From DAOTXS01 sp034435055 (lineage in GTDB: Bacteria > Chloroflexota > Anaerolineae > UBA4142), in contig DAOTXS010000041.1 of the NCBI GenBank assembly GCA_034435055.1, forward strand, positions 62,001 through 126,000: a DNA stretch of 64,000 nucleotides. The letters are read 5' to 3'. Below are positions 46,468 to 54,966 of this stretch, in pieces. The position numbers and the translations under genes are program-made. Below the pieces are notes generated by a model, which saw only the letters and a list, made by a program, of their open reading frames with translations, had not been told where the DNA came from and made no database searches. Position 1 is the stretch's first letter, and each line of letters begins with the position of its first letter.

Positions 46468-48096
46468 ATGAATCACAGCACGTCACGTCAAGGAATGTTG
46501 CTCGCAAGTGTTTTCGCGCTTGTTCTGGCATTGATGATTTTTGTGCCACATACCGCCGCCGCGCCCGGCGAGCGTTTGAGCAACGGCAGTTTCGAAGAGG
46601 GTTTTGGCGCAAACGGCGTCGCGTTGAACTGGGTCGGGTTTCACAACGGCGGCAACGCGTACTATCATTTTCAAGACGACACCTCGCCGGCGTTCAATTT
46701 CGATGGCAAACATTCGCAGTTGATTCAGATCAGCACGGTGAATTATTACGTCGTCGAGCAGGAACGTTTTGCTGGCATCTATCAAACCGTTGCGGTGGTT
46801 GCCGGAACGCCGTACACATTGACGTTGCACGGAATGATTCGTACACTCGCCAACGACCCCGATATGAACAATTGGGCGTACGTCGTGCAATGGGCAATCG
46901 ATCCAAACGGCGGAACCGATTGGGGCAAAGTCGATTGGCAAACGTTGCCGTGGAAGGACACGTACGATTGGCAACGTCCAGGACCGCTTTCGCATTTCTC
47001 GACGACGTTTACCGCGCCGTCGAACAAGATTACACTGTTTGTCCGCGCGCTGAAAAAGTTTCCCACGTACGGACGCGACCTGTACGTGAACATCGATGGC
47101 GTGAGTTTGACCGGGCAAACGCCGGCGAACGGCGATCCCAAAGTCGAAATGATTCCGCCGACGTTTGTGTACACCACCAAGCCATTTCCGGTGCGCGTAA
47201 CTGCATCGGACAATGTGGGGTTGAAACAGGTTAAATTGTTCGATGACGATAAATTGGTGGCGAGTGTTTCAAACCAAGTCGGTCCACTTTCACGCGACAT
47301 TGAATTTGCGTGGACGCCGGCATTCACCGGCACCCGCACCTTGAAAGTCGAAGCGACGAGCGATTTAGGCAAAGTGACGACGGTAACCAAAACGGTCAAC
47401 GTTGTGCCGATTGTCGAATTTATCAGGAATGGAAATTTCGAGGGCGGCTTCTCGCCAAACGGCGTCGCGTTGCAGTGGGGTTCGTTCAGCAACGGCGGTC
47501 GCAATGTGATGCAACAACTTTACGACGACACCTGGCTTGCGGTTGTGACGAGCGGCAAACATTCGCAATTGATCGAGATCAACACAACGCAACACGGTTA
47601 TTACGATCCGTACGCCGAATCGGATCGATATGCCGGGATGTGCCAGGTTGTCAAAGGTCTGACACCTAAAGCATCGTACTATCTTAGCGCAAACGGCGCA
47701 CTCCGCGTTACCGAAGGCGATCAGCATCTCACCGATTGGTCGTGGGTCGCGCAGTGGGGTTATCTGGTCGGCGATGATTCGCAATGCAACAAATGGGAAC
47801 AGGCAAACTGGGAGGTGATTCCGTGGGGCACGGTCGTTTATCGCGAAACGCCACCCAAGATGATGCCCTTCTCGACAGTCATGTTCGCGCCGTCGGATAC
47901 AGTGACGCTGTACCTTCGCGCGTGGAAAAAGTGGGCGGTCGGCGCGCGTGAACTCACTCTGAACCTTGACGATATCAGTTTTGCCGGTTACAAAGCATTG
48001 CCGCCGCCTGCACCAGTGATCACGGCAACCGCGACGATCACGCCAACCTCGCCGCTCACCGCAACGGTTACGCCGACAGCGACCACGACGAGATAA
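46468..48096 (+). CDS. Secreted protein with two CBM-like domains flanking an Ig-like domain
   Basis: A 542-residue exported protein. Signal peptide 1-32 ends near HTAAAPG. Two homologous domains of about 170 residues begin NGSFEEGFGANGVALNWVGF and NGNFEGGFSPNGVALQWGSF, each followed by (G)KHSQLI(Q/E)I; they resemble carbohydrate-binding jelly rolls. Between them is an Ig-like domain (residues about 225-315, VRVTASDNVGLKQVKLFDDD). The C-terminus is a Thr/Pro tail, as on surface-displayed proteins. No catalytic domain is present, so a binding or structural role is likely. ATG 46468 follows GGAGG. Confidence 0.7.
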   Translation: MNHSTSRQGMLLASVFALVLALMIFVPHTAAAPGERLSNGSFEEGFGANGVALNWVGFHNGGNAYYHFQDDTSPAFNFDGKHSQLIQISTVNYYVVEQERFAGIYQTVAVVAGTPYTLTLHGMIRTLANDPDMNNWAYVVQWAIDPNGGTDWGKVDWQTLPWKDTYDWQRPGPLSHFSTTFTAPSNKITLFVRALKKFPTYGRDLYVNIDGVSLTGQTPANGDPKVEMIPPTFVYTTKPFPVRVTASDNVGLKQVKLFDDDKLVASVSNQVGPLSRDIEFAWTPAFTGTRTLKVEATSDLGKVTTVTKTVNVVPIVEFIRNGNFEGGFSPNGVALQWGSFSNGGRNVMQQLYDDTWLAVVTSGKHSQLIEINTTQHGYYDPYAESDRYAGMCQVVKGLTPKASYYLSANGALRVTEGDQHLTDWSWVAQWGYLVGDDSQCNKWEQANWEVIPWGTVVYRETPPKMMPFSTVMFAPSDTVTLYLRAWKKWAVGARELTLNLDDISFAGYKALPPPAPVITATATITPTSPLTATVTPTATTTR

Positions 48097-48101
48097 AAAA
48101 C

Positions 48102-48130
48102 GAAACGCGACTCACACCGAGTCGCGTTTC
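48102..48130. terminator. Bidirectional terminator after the CBM-like protein and the lexA operon
   Basis: GAAACGCGACTC / GAGTCGCGTTTC (12 bp, 5-base loop). The A-run on its left gives a T6 tail for minus-strand transcripts of the lexA operon. Confidence 0.82.
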
Positions 48131-48142
48131 TGTTGGACGCGC

Positions 48143-48379
48143 TTATGCGCGTATGGGGACGAGACGCCAGGTATTGTCCCGCAAATTTTGATACAACTCG
48201 AAGGTGGCTTGATTGCACCGCACCCGAAAACACAAGTGCGGTGCGTGATGTGTCGCGTTCCAACATCGCTCCACCGCATCGACCGTGTACCGCTTGCCGC
48301 GCCACCGAAAGACTTGCGGAAAATAGCCGAAACGTTTTTGCTGAACTTCGACCGCCTGGCTTGGGTGTGTAGGGCTCAA
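48143..48379 (-). CDS. DUF6504-like small protein
   Basis: A 78-residue protein with the block FPQVFRWRGKRYTVDAVERC, then LCFRVRCNQATFELYQN and WRLVPI, matching my recollection of DUF6504. Homologues in Actinobacteria tend, as I recall, to sit beside SOS mutagenesis genes (imuB/dnaE2). The start is TTG 48379, set by GGAGGAGA, and overlaps the stop of the upstream gene (TTGA). Last gene of the lexA operon. Function is unknown; a small nucleic-acid-binding role would fit its many Arg and aromatic residues. Confidence 0.7.
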   Translation of the reverse strand: MSPTHPSQAVEVQQKRFGYFPQVFRWRGKRYTVDAVERCWNATHHAPHLCFRVRCNQATFELYQNLRDNTWRLVPIRA

Positions 48380-48741
48380 TCTTCTCCTCCGATGATTTTA
48401 AACTCGCGTGATTCGATAGTCGGATTCGGCATTGGCGCAGGTAACGCGTACGGATTCGGAGCATAACCGTATGGCATTTGTGGACTCATAATGACAACCG
48501 GCGGCATCCGCTCCGCGTAACGATACATTCCGTACGGGTCGCCAACGTCACGCGCGCGTTCCGATTTGCCCCAATTACTACTCGACGCGATAACAAGTCC
48601 AATGCTCACCGGGATACTCGCGCTGATTCCGCAAACAGTGCCGACCACCACCGCCATCGCATCGTTCGACAATCGATTGCCGACGACGATTGCCAGCCCG
48701 AAGGCAAACATTATTGCCGCGACGATAATTCCGCCCTTCAT
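48376..48741 (-). CDS. Small two-helix membrane protein of unknown function
   Basis: A 121-residue protein. There are two transmembrane helices (about 3-21 IIVAAIMFAFGLAIVVG and 28-52 AVVVGTVCGISASIPVSIGL), then a cytoplasmic tail rich in Pro/Tyr/Met (MPPVVIMSPQMPYGYAPN). ATG 48741 follows GAGGGAG. It lies between the FtsK-like ATPase and DUF6504 with short spacing. I recognise no family. It could anchor the soluble FtsK-like motor to the membrane, which is inference from position only. Confidence 0.6.
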   Translation of the reverse strand: MKGGIIVAAIMFAFGLAIVVGNRLSNDAMAVVVGTVCGISASIPVSIGLVIASSSNWGKSERARDVGDPYGMYRYAERMPPVVIMSPQMPYGYAPNPYALPAPMPNPTIESREFKIIGGED

Positions 48742-48759
48742 ATTTTTTCTCCCTCGAAT

Positions 48760-49851
48760 TTACTTGACCCGGCGCAAGCGCGCCGCCACACGCGCGCCAA
48801 ATCCAAACGCCGATTCAGCGGTCGTGGTCGATTGCCGCGCGAACAAAGATGCGACATCGTTTGGCGTGATGTACGCCGCTTGAAATCGGACAATCTGTCC
48901 GGCGGCGATCAACAAGAAATCACCGCGCCCGGCAAGTTTGACCGCGTCGGTGCCGCCGATGCCCGCCGCGACGCGCGCATCGTCCGCGCTTGCCACGCGT
49001 CCCACCAAGCGCGCCGGGAAATTGGCTTTCACCAAACTGCCAATGATCCGCGCCGCCGGTTTTTGTGTGCAGGCGATCAGTGAAAAGCCGGCGCTGCGTC
49101 CGCGTTGCGCCAGACGTGTGAGCATCGATTCCAATTCGCTCCCGCACATTTGCATCAAGTCGGCAAGTTCGTCGATGACAATGACTACGCGCGGTCGCTC
49201 GATTTGATTGACGTCACGGCGTTCCATCTCCGCCACAAGATGATGCGTTTGGCGCAAAGTTTCGTCTGCCGTTTTGACGATAGGAAAGATCAAGTGTGGC
49301 GCGTGCGCAAAAGCGCTGAAACTATGTCCCTTTGGATCGAACAACGCAATTTGCACGTCGCGCGGCTTTTGGTGCATCACGAGCGAGGCGATGATCGTGC
49401 GGGCGAGTTCGGTCTTGCCGCTGCCGGTCGTCCCGGCAATGAGACAATGCGCAACATCGGGCGAGGACAGGCGCAAGAGCAGGGGCACGCCGTCGCTATC
49501 GATGCCTAAAACGGCCATCGCCGGCAAACGCAACGCTTGTTTCATTCGTTCATCGCGTTGGAGTCGTGTATTCAAATCGATCAGCGAAATAAAGCGCGAA
49601 TCTTGGCGTGCCACCTCGACCGAAAGCGTGCCGTTGCTCCGGGTCAATCGTGCCGCCGGTGCGCCAAGCGCGAGCGCGATTTCTTCCGTGAGCGCTTCGA
49701 GTTTGGCGAGCTTGGTGGTTGCCGCGGGCGCAAGGTGAAATTGCACGGTGCGCGGCGTCAACCGACCGCCCCACACGCGCGCCGGCGCCTTGTGCGCGGC
49801 AAGCAACATTTCGATTTTATCGGCTTGCAAATTCAACAGTTGCTGTTCCAT
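48760..49851 (-). CDS. Soluble FtsK/SpoIIIE-like DNA translocase ATPase
   Basis: A 363-residue protein consisting of an N-terminal alpha/beta region (1-110, like the FtsK alpha domain) and the FtsK_SpoIIIE motor. Walker A is CLIAGTTGSGKTEL (residues about 136-149), Walker B RVVIVIDELADLM (about 221-233), and the downstream block RGRSAGFSLIACTQKPAA is typical. It lacks the N-terminal membrane domain and any recognisable gamma (KOPS-reading) domain, so it is far shorter than FtsK. It lies 42 bases after lexA in the same direction and presumably is induced by DNA damage. Confidence 0.85.
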   Translation of the reverse strand: MEQQLLNLQADKIEMLLAAHKAPARVWGGRLTPRTVQFHLAPAATTKLAKLEALTEEIALALGAPAARLTRSNGTLSVEVARQDSRFISLIDLNTRLQRDERMKQALRLPAMAVLGIDSDGVPLLLRLSSPDVAHCLIAGTTGSGKTELARTIIASLVMHQKPRDVQIALFDPKGHSFSAFAHAPHLIFPIVKTADETLRQTHHLVAEMERRDVNQIERPRVVIVIDELADLMQMCGSELESMLTRLAQRGRSAGFSLIACTQKPAARIIGSLVKANFPARLVGRVASADDARVAAGIGGTDAVKLAGRGDFLLIAAGQIVRFQAAYITPNDVASLFARQSTTTAESAFGFGARVAARLRRVK

Positions 49852-49893
49852 CTTTCATAAGCGGAGAAATGCCGGTGAAAATTGGCTTGGTAG

Positions 49894-50565
49894 TTACACG
49901 CGCGCGGCAAAGGGATGCTCGCCATTTTGCGTGTTGCGAATGATACATAGCACCTTGCCTTGAATTTGCACGTCGCTCGCCTTGAATGATTTTTCGCGCA
50001 AGGTTGGATTGACCGGTTTCAAGATCACGCGGTCGTCGCGGAAAAAGATTTTCTTCAAAGTCATCGAGTGATGACTTTTGAGCCAGACGGCAACCATATC
50101 GCCATTGTTCGCCGATTTCGTCGGTTCAAGCAAAACGAGATCGCCGTCGTTCACCAACGCATCGATCATCGAATCGCCGGCGACTTTTAAGAGGTACGTA
50201 TTCTTTTTATTGCCGACGAGATTTTGAGCCACTTGAATCCAGTCGAGTGGAGTGGTGTTTTGTTCCGGCGTGGGGAATTTGAAACTGGCGTGAATAATGC
50301 CCAGCAACGGCAAAGCAATCGTGCCGTTGGAGTGGTGCTGATCGGGATGTTGCAACAATTCGATCCCGCGTGCCATCCGGCGACCCACCCGCAAGATTTT
50401 CTTCTGGACAAGTTTTTTCAGATCGCGGTCGACGTGGTCTTTGGACGAGATACCGATGGCTTTCCCGATTTCGGCGTACGAGGGCGAGCGTCCGTCGTGC
50501 GCTTGTTTGTATTCGGCGACGAAATGCCAAATGCCGAGTTCGTGTGCGTCAAGTTGGTCATCCAT
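49894..50565 (-). CDS. lexA: LexA repressor
   Basis: A 223-residue SOS repressor. The N-terminal winged helix (WHFVAEYKQAHDGRSPSYAE) precedes the S24 peptidase domain. The Ser-Lys dyad is Ser132 in VAGDSMIDALV and Lys171 in MTLKKIFF. The self-cleavage region is LPLLGIIHASFKF: the expected Ala-Gly bond is here Ala93-Ser94. Two GAAC-N4-GTTC operators and a strong promoter precede it, so it is autoregulated. AAAGGA lies before ATG 50565. First gene of an operon with the FtsK-like ATPase, a small membrane protein and DUF6504. Confidence 0.95.
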   Translation of the reverse strand: MDDQLDAHELGIWHFVAEYKQAHDGRSPSYAEIGKAIGISSKDHVDRDLKKLVQKKILRVGRRMARGIELLQHPDQHHSNGTIALPLLGIIHASFKFPTPEQNTTPLDWIQVAQNLVGNKKNTYLLKVAGDSMIDALVNDGDLVLLEPTKSANNGDMVAVWLKSHHSMTLKKIFFRDDRVILKPVNPTLREKSFKASDVQIQGKVLCIIRNTQNGEHPFAARV

Positions 50566-50593
50566 TTCGCTTGTCCTTTCGATTGGCAGAACA

Positions 50594-50605
50594 GAACTGT
50601 TGTTC
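50594..50605. promoter_or_regulatory. LexA operator 1 (SOS box)
   Basis: GAACTGTTGTTC, an exact GAAC-N4-GTTC, near the predicted transcription start of lexA. Confidence 0.88.
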
Positions 50606-50615
50606 TATCAGGTGC

Positions 50616-50645
50616 ATTATAACAGAACACCCGTTCTTTTGTCAA
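50616..50645 (-). promoter_or_regulatory. lexA promoter
   Basis: Minus strand TTGACA, 18-base spacer, TATAAT. SOS box 2 lies in the spacer, and box 1 lies just downstream. Confidence 0.85.
50625..50636. promoter_or_regulatory. LexA operator 2 (SOS box)
   Basis: GAACACCCGTTC, an exact GAAC-N4-GTTC, 31 bases (about three helical turns) from box 1. Confidence 0.9.
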
Positions 50646-50665
50646 CTTAAAAAATCGCGGCGTTT

Positions 50666-50693
50666 TTGTTTTTCCCTCGACTGATGGTAGAAT
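50666..50693 (+). promoter_or_regulatory. Promoter of ppc, probably leaderless
   Basis: TTGTTT, 16-base spacer, extended -10 TGGTAGAAT ending six bases before ATG 50700. No Shine-Dalgarno is present. Confidence 0.6.
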
Positions 50694-50699
50694 TCAAGT

Positions 50700-53435
50700 A
50701 TGGACCTCTCAGCAACGATTCATTATCTTGGTGAACTGCTCGGCAGAGTGATTAGCGAGCAAGAATCACCAGAACTTTTTCTGATCGAAGAAAAAATTCG
50801 CGCCGATGCGAAAGCGTACCGCGCGGGCGACCCCAACGCCGCCACGCAATTGGCTGACGATGTCGCCGCGCTGTCGGTCGATCACGCGCGCGTGGTCGCG
50901 TCGGCGTTCACACTCTATTTCGATTTGGTGAATCTCGCCGAAGAAGCGCAACGCGTGCGGGCGTTGTGCGACCGCGAACGCGAAAAATATCCGGAACCCA
51001 TCAACGAATCGATTGCCTCAGCCATTGCCGCGCTCAAACGGCGCGGGGTTGCGCGCGAGCAAATCGAACCGCTGGCGCGCGAATTGCGCATCGAACTGGT
51101 GCTGACCGCGCATCCGACCGAAGCCAAACGTCGCACGATTCTTTCCAAACTCGAACGCCTTGCCCGGATTGTGCACGTGCTTTACAACACGGAACCCTTG
51201 CCGCACGAGCGCGCGGCGTACGAATCTGAATTGATGGCGGAAATCACCACGTTGTGGCTCACGCATCGCGCGCGCACGACCAAGCCGAGCGTCACCGACG
51301 AAGTGCGCACCGGGATGTATTTCGTTCGCAACGTTTTTTGGAATGCTTTGCCGCGCATTTACGCCGAACTCGACGCCGCGTTGGAAAAACATTATCCTGG
51401 GATCACGGCATCGAAAAATTGGTTTACGCTCGCGTCGTGGATCGGCGGCGACCGTGATGGAAATCCGAATGTGACGACGCCGGTAACTGCCGAGACTTTG
51501 CGCTTGCATCGCGGGCTTGCCATCGAACATCATCGCGCGGCGTTGCAAGATTTGTCGCGCCGGTTGAGCATCGACGTGCAACGCGTGCCATTGCTGCACG
51601 AATTGCAAGCGTGGAGCGAGGCGCGCCGCCCGTTCCCGGATCACGTTGCGTTCCTCGAAAAACGGTACGCCAACGAACCGTATCGCTGGCTTTTGTCTTT
51701 GCTTGCATCCGACCTCGAAACCGCATCGCGCGATGATATGACGACGCGCTTGCTCGAAGAATCGCCGCACAGCGCGCGCATCACGTCAGCCGATTTGACC
51801 GCGCCGCTCGATCTGGTCGCGCGCGCCATTCCGGCGCGCATCGCCGATGATCAGCTAAAACTCGTGCGCCGCCAAATCGACATCTTTGGGTTGCACGCCG
51901 CCCGGCTCGATCTGCGCGAAGATTCGTCCCGGCTCGCGTGCGCGCTCGGCGAAATTTTGCGCGGACTGAACCTTGTTTCCGATTTTGAAAACGAGAGCGA
52001 TCAGAATCGCACACGCATTTTGCTCAAACTGTTCCGCGATTATCCTGTGCGCCCGGCATTGCTCGCGCAACATCCCGGCGTTACATCCGACGCCGCTGAA
52101 ACGTGGGCGCTATTTCGATTGCTGGCGCGCGCGCGCAAAATTTACGGGCGCGAGTTGTTTGGCGCGTTCATCATATCGATGACGCGCGGCGCGGCGGATG
52201 TGTTGACAGTGCTTTTGCTTGCGCGGTGGGCAGGATGCGACGATGGTTTGCCCATCGTGCCGCTGTTTGAAACGCTCGATGATTTGGAAGCCGCGTCGCG
52301 CATCCTGTCCGATTTGTTTGCGCTCGATGTTTATCGCGATCACCTTGTCAGTTGCCAGCAACACCAAGTCGTGATGATCGGTTATTCCGACAGCAACAAG
52401 GACGCCGGTTATCTCGCGGCGAATTGGGCGTTGTATCACGCGCAAGAAAAATGCGCGCAAGTGTGCCGCGAACACCACGTCAAGCTCACACTCTTTCACG
52501 GACGCGGCGGCACGATTGCGCGCGGCGGTGGTCCTGCCAATCGCGCAATCCGCGCGCAACCGCCGGGAACCGTCGCTGGACGTTTTCGTTTGACCGAGCA
52601 AGGCGAAATGCTTGCGGCGCGTTACGCCAATCCCGAACTCGCGCATCGGCATCTGGAACAAATTGCGAGCGCGGTAATTCTTGCATCGATGCCGGATGCC
52701 GCGTCGCCGGATGCGAATGTGAAATCGGAATGGCGCGACGCGATGACCGCAATGTCGGTTATCGCGCACGATGCGTATCGCGCGTTTGTGTACGGCACGT
52801 CCGGCTTTGTCGATTTTTGGCGCGCGGTTACACCGTTCGATGAAATTCGTTCACTGATGATCGGTTCGCGCCCGGTGATGCGCGGCGGAAGCGATGTGCA
52901 AATCGCGCGGGTGCGCGCGATCCCTTGGGTTTTTTCGTGGATGCAAGCGCGGTTCAATTTGCCGGGTTGGTACGGACTCGGCACGGCGTTGCACGATCAG
53001 ATTGCAAAACCGGATGGACTTGCGCAGTTGCAAGAAATGTACCGCAAGTGGTCGTTCTTTCGGACGTTACTCGACAACACCGAGATGTCGTTGCTCAAAG
53101 CGGATATGGACATCGCCGCGCGCTACGTCGATCTTGCCCCCGACCGCGACTTGGCGCACGAACTTTTCGCGCGCATCCGCGATGAATTCACGCGCACGCG
53201 CGACGCGATTCTGGCGATCACGCAACATCGCGAGTTGATGGACGCCGATCCGATCATTCAACGTTCGGTGCATTTGCGGAATCCGTACATCGATCCGTTG
53301 AGCTACATCCAAATCGAAATGATTCGCCGTTTGCGTGCGTTGCCGGATCAAACCAGTGCGGAAGCGGACGCGTTGCGCGCGGTGATTCAAATTACGATCA
53401 ACGGCATCGCGGCGGGGTTGAGGAATACGGGGTAG
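50700..53435 (+). CDS. ppc: Phosphoenolpyruvate carboxylase
   Basis: A 911-residue anaplerotic enzyme forming oxaloacetate from PEP and bicarbonate. The catalytic His is at about 138 in VLTAHPTEAKRRT; SWIGGDRDGNPNVT, MIGYSDSNKDAGYLAANWAL and FHGRGGTIARGGGP are the other active-site blocks, and the C-terminus ends in the conserved RNTG. Full length. It is divergent from lexA but with a separate promoter. No regulatory phosphorylation motif typical of plants is seen. Confidence 0.97.
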   Translation: MDLSATIHYLGELLGRVISEQESPELFLIEEKIRADAKAYRAGDPNAATQLADDVAALSVDHARVVASAFTLYFDLVNLAEEAQRVRALCDREREKYPEPINESIASAIAALKRRGVAREQIEPLARELRIELVLTAHPTEAKRRTILSKLERLARIVHVLYNTEPLPHERAAYESELMAEITTLWLTHRARTTKPSVTDEVRTGMYFVRNVFWNALPRIYAELDAALEKHYPGITASKNWFTLASWIGGDRDGNPNVTTPVTAETLRLHRGLAIEHHRAALQDLSRRLSIDVQRVPLLHELQAWSEARRPFPDHVAFLEKRYANEPYRWLLSLLASDLETASRDDMTTRLLEESPHSARITSADLTAPLDLVARAIPARIADDQLKLVRRQIDIFGLHAARLDLREDSSRLACALGEILRGLNLVSDFENESDQNRTRILLKLFRDYPVRPALLAQHPGVTSDAAETWALFRLLARARKIYGRELFGAFIISMTRGAADVLTVLLLARWAGCDDGLPIVPLFETLDDLEAASRILSDLFALDVYRDHLVSCQQHQVVMIGYSDSNKDAGYLAANWALYHAQEKCAQVCREHHVKLTLFHGRGGTIARGGGPANRAIRAQPPGTVAGRFRLTEQGEMLAARYANPELAHRHLEQIASAVILASMPDAASPDANVKSEWRDAMTAMSVIAHDAYRAFVYGTSGFVDFWRAVTPFDEIRSLMIGSRPVMRGGSDVQIARVRAIPWVFSWMQARFNLPGWYGLGTALHDQIAKPDGLAQLQEMYRKWSFFRTLLDNTEMSLLKADMDIAARYVDLAPDRDLAHELFARIRDEFTRTRDAILAITQHRELMDADPIIQRSVHLRNPYIDPLSYIQIEMIRRLRALPDQTSAEADALRAVIQITINGIAAGLRNTG

Positions 53436-53459
53436 AACTAATTCAGAATGGAGTGTCCA

Positions 53460-54374
53460 ATGATTATCCCATCAGATCAAGCTGAACGTTTTTATCGCAT
53501 TTGGTTTGAACTTCTCAAGTATGTGAATGACGAAAAACGGGTTGTTCATTCTTTTCCGGCGCAACCAAAGATTGGTTCTGTCAAGAAAGAAGATGCGATT
53601 AAGATTCGCAATAAACTTTGGAAAGAAGATAGTTTGATCGACCGTTTCGTTGCGCAGAATCCCGCTGCTCTTTCTCTCCCAGACTTGGAACTAGTTTCAT
53701 CCTGGAAACACCGCGTCGTCGGGAATTTCTTTATCTTGCAACATCTCAAAAAGTATTCGGTTTTTCTCAGCGAAGGTTCTCCATCACGTGCTTATGGTGT
53801 TTTGGGTTTGCTATCGCCTTTTGAAGAAGTTGTGGGTCCATATCTGCCAGTTTATGTCCGAGGCGTATTGCTTCCATTTGGGGACAAGATCATCTACGAT
53901 GGCTTGCTCGAAAGTTACAATATTGCCTTTGGCAGTGGAATCCGCGCTGATATGAAAATGTGGCTCAGAGATGCGGAAGAACGCGAAGGAATTATTACCT
54001 CGTTGATTCCACGCGCGGTAACGACTGCACAAGAATCAAAGGAGGAAGCAAAAGCGCGGAACGCTCCGATTCTCCGCGAGTTCCAAAAAGCTCTTTACAA
54101 ATCGGGGCTGAGTCCCAAGATGGTTGAGCAACATTCAGCAAATATACAATCCTTTGCAGATTATCTTATGACGCAAAAACCAACACTGCGGTTGTTGGAG
54201 ATGCGGACGCAGGATGTTGAGGCGTATCTGAATGGACTGACAGCGAAAGATGCCAAGGTTTGTGTTACTTCGTTCAAACGCTACGAGCGATTTTTATGGG
54301 ATACTGCACGTTCCGATCCAGATGCGCTAGATGAGTTGCGCGCTTTTCTCAAGGGTTACCAACACAGAACATGA
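53460..54374 (+). CDS. Orphan protein with C-terminal integrase SAM-like domain and AT-rich codon use
   Basis: A 304-residue protein. The N-terminal two thirds (RFYRIWFELLKYVNDEKRVV onward) match no family I know. Residues about 205-300 (LREFQKALYKSGLSPKMVEQ, then FADYLMTQKPTLRLLEMR) resemble the SAM-like core-binding domain of tyrosine recombinases, without the catalytic domain. Codon use is more AT-rich (AAA, GAA, TTT, ATT) than in its neighbours, suggesting transfer. The start is ATG 53460, six bases after GGAG. It is inserted between ppc and arfB and overlaps arfB as ATGA. Confidence 0.6.
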   Translation: MIIPSDQAERFYRIWFELLKYVNDEKRVVHSFPAQPKIGSVKKEDAIKIRNKLWKEDSLIDRFVAQNPAALSLPDLELVSSWKHRVVGNFFILQHLKKYSVFLSEGSPSRAYGVLGLLSPFEEVVGPYLPVYVRGVLLPFGDKIIYDGLLESYNIAFGSGIRADMKMWLRDAEEREGIITSLIPRAVTTAQESKEEAKARNAPILREFQKALYKSGLSPKMVEQHSANIQSFADYLMTQKPTLRLLEMRTQDVEAYLNGLTAKDAKVCVTSFKRYERFLWDTARSDPDALDELRAFLKGYQHRT

Positions 54375-54790
54375 TTCCAATTACACCGGGCATTTCGCTC
54401 GACGAATCCGAACTCCACGAAGAATTCATCCGCGCGTCCGGACCGGGCGGGCAGAACGTCAACAAAGTTGCGACGGCGGTGCAGTTGCGTTTTGATGTGC
54501 GCCACTCGCCGTCACTGCCCGATGATGTGCGCGAACGGTTGATGCGTCTCGCCGGCAAGCGCGTGAACGCGGATGGCATTCTGGTTATCGAAGCGTCGCG
54601 GTTTCGCACGCAAGAGCAAAATCGCGCCGATGCACGCGCGCGGTTGATCGCGTTGATTCGCCAAGCAACCGTCAGACCAAAGACGCGCCGCAAGACCAAA
54701 CCCTCGCGCGCGGCGAAGGAAAAACGCATCGCCGGGAAAAAGTATCGCGGTCAAGTGAAAGCGTTACGGGGGAAAATTCCGCAGGAGTAA
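54371..54790 (+). CDS. arfB: ArfB-like peptidyl-tRNA hydrolase (ribosome rescue)
   Basis: A 139-residue class-I release-factor-like protein. The GGQ motif is in SGPGGQNVNKVATAVQL, followed by a basic C-terminal tail (KTRRKTKPSRAAKEKRI) that enters the empty mRNA channel of stalled ribosomes. No codon-recognition domain is present, as expected for ArfB/YaeJ. ATG 54371 overlaps the stop of the orphan gene (ATGA), so it may be translated from that gene's transcript. Confidence 0.92.
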   Translation: MIPITPGISLDESELHEEFIRASGPGGQNVNKVATAVQLRFDVRHSPSLPDDVRERLMRLAGKRVNADGILVIEASRFRTQEQNRADARARLIALIRQATVRPKTRRKTKPSRAAKEKRIAGKKYRGQVKALRGKIPQE

Positions 54791-54804
54791 CCAAAATCCT
54801 GAAT

Positions 54805-54890
54805 GTCATTGCGAGAAGCGTTTTGTGCAACGAAGCAATCTCTCAAAGAATGTTGAAAGATTGCTTCGCGGCTTCGCCGCTCGCAATGAC
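54805..54890. repeat. Dispersed hairpin repeat (GTCATTGCGAG type)
   Basis: GTCATTGCGAG with AAGCAATCT on the left and AGATTGCTTCG with CTCGCAATGAC on the right form a long imperfect hairpin. This sequence type is scattered through many bacterial genomes. It lies between arfB and the promoter of the NACHT-like gene. Confidence 0.85.
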
Positions 54891-54919
54891 GCTTGGGTTA
54901 ATCACGCCACCAAAATGCT

Positions 54920-54948
54920 TTGACTATTCCGGTTGCTCGTGCTACAAT
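54920..54948 (+). promoter_or_regulatory. Promoter of the NACHT-like operon
   Basis: TTGACT, 17-base spacer, TACAAT, followed by AAAGGA and ATG 54967. Confidence 0.75.
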
Positions 54949-54966
54949 CGCCGCGAAAGGAATGAA

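Noticed and set aside
48376..50565. Prophage repressor and packaging genes
   Set aside because: LexA plus an FtsK-like ATPase could hint at a phage, but no integrase, structural or lysis genes adjoin and both flanks are chromosomal genes (ppc; secreted protein).
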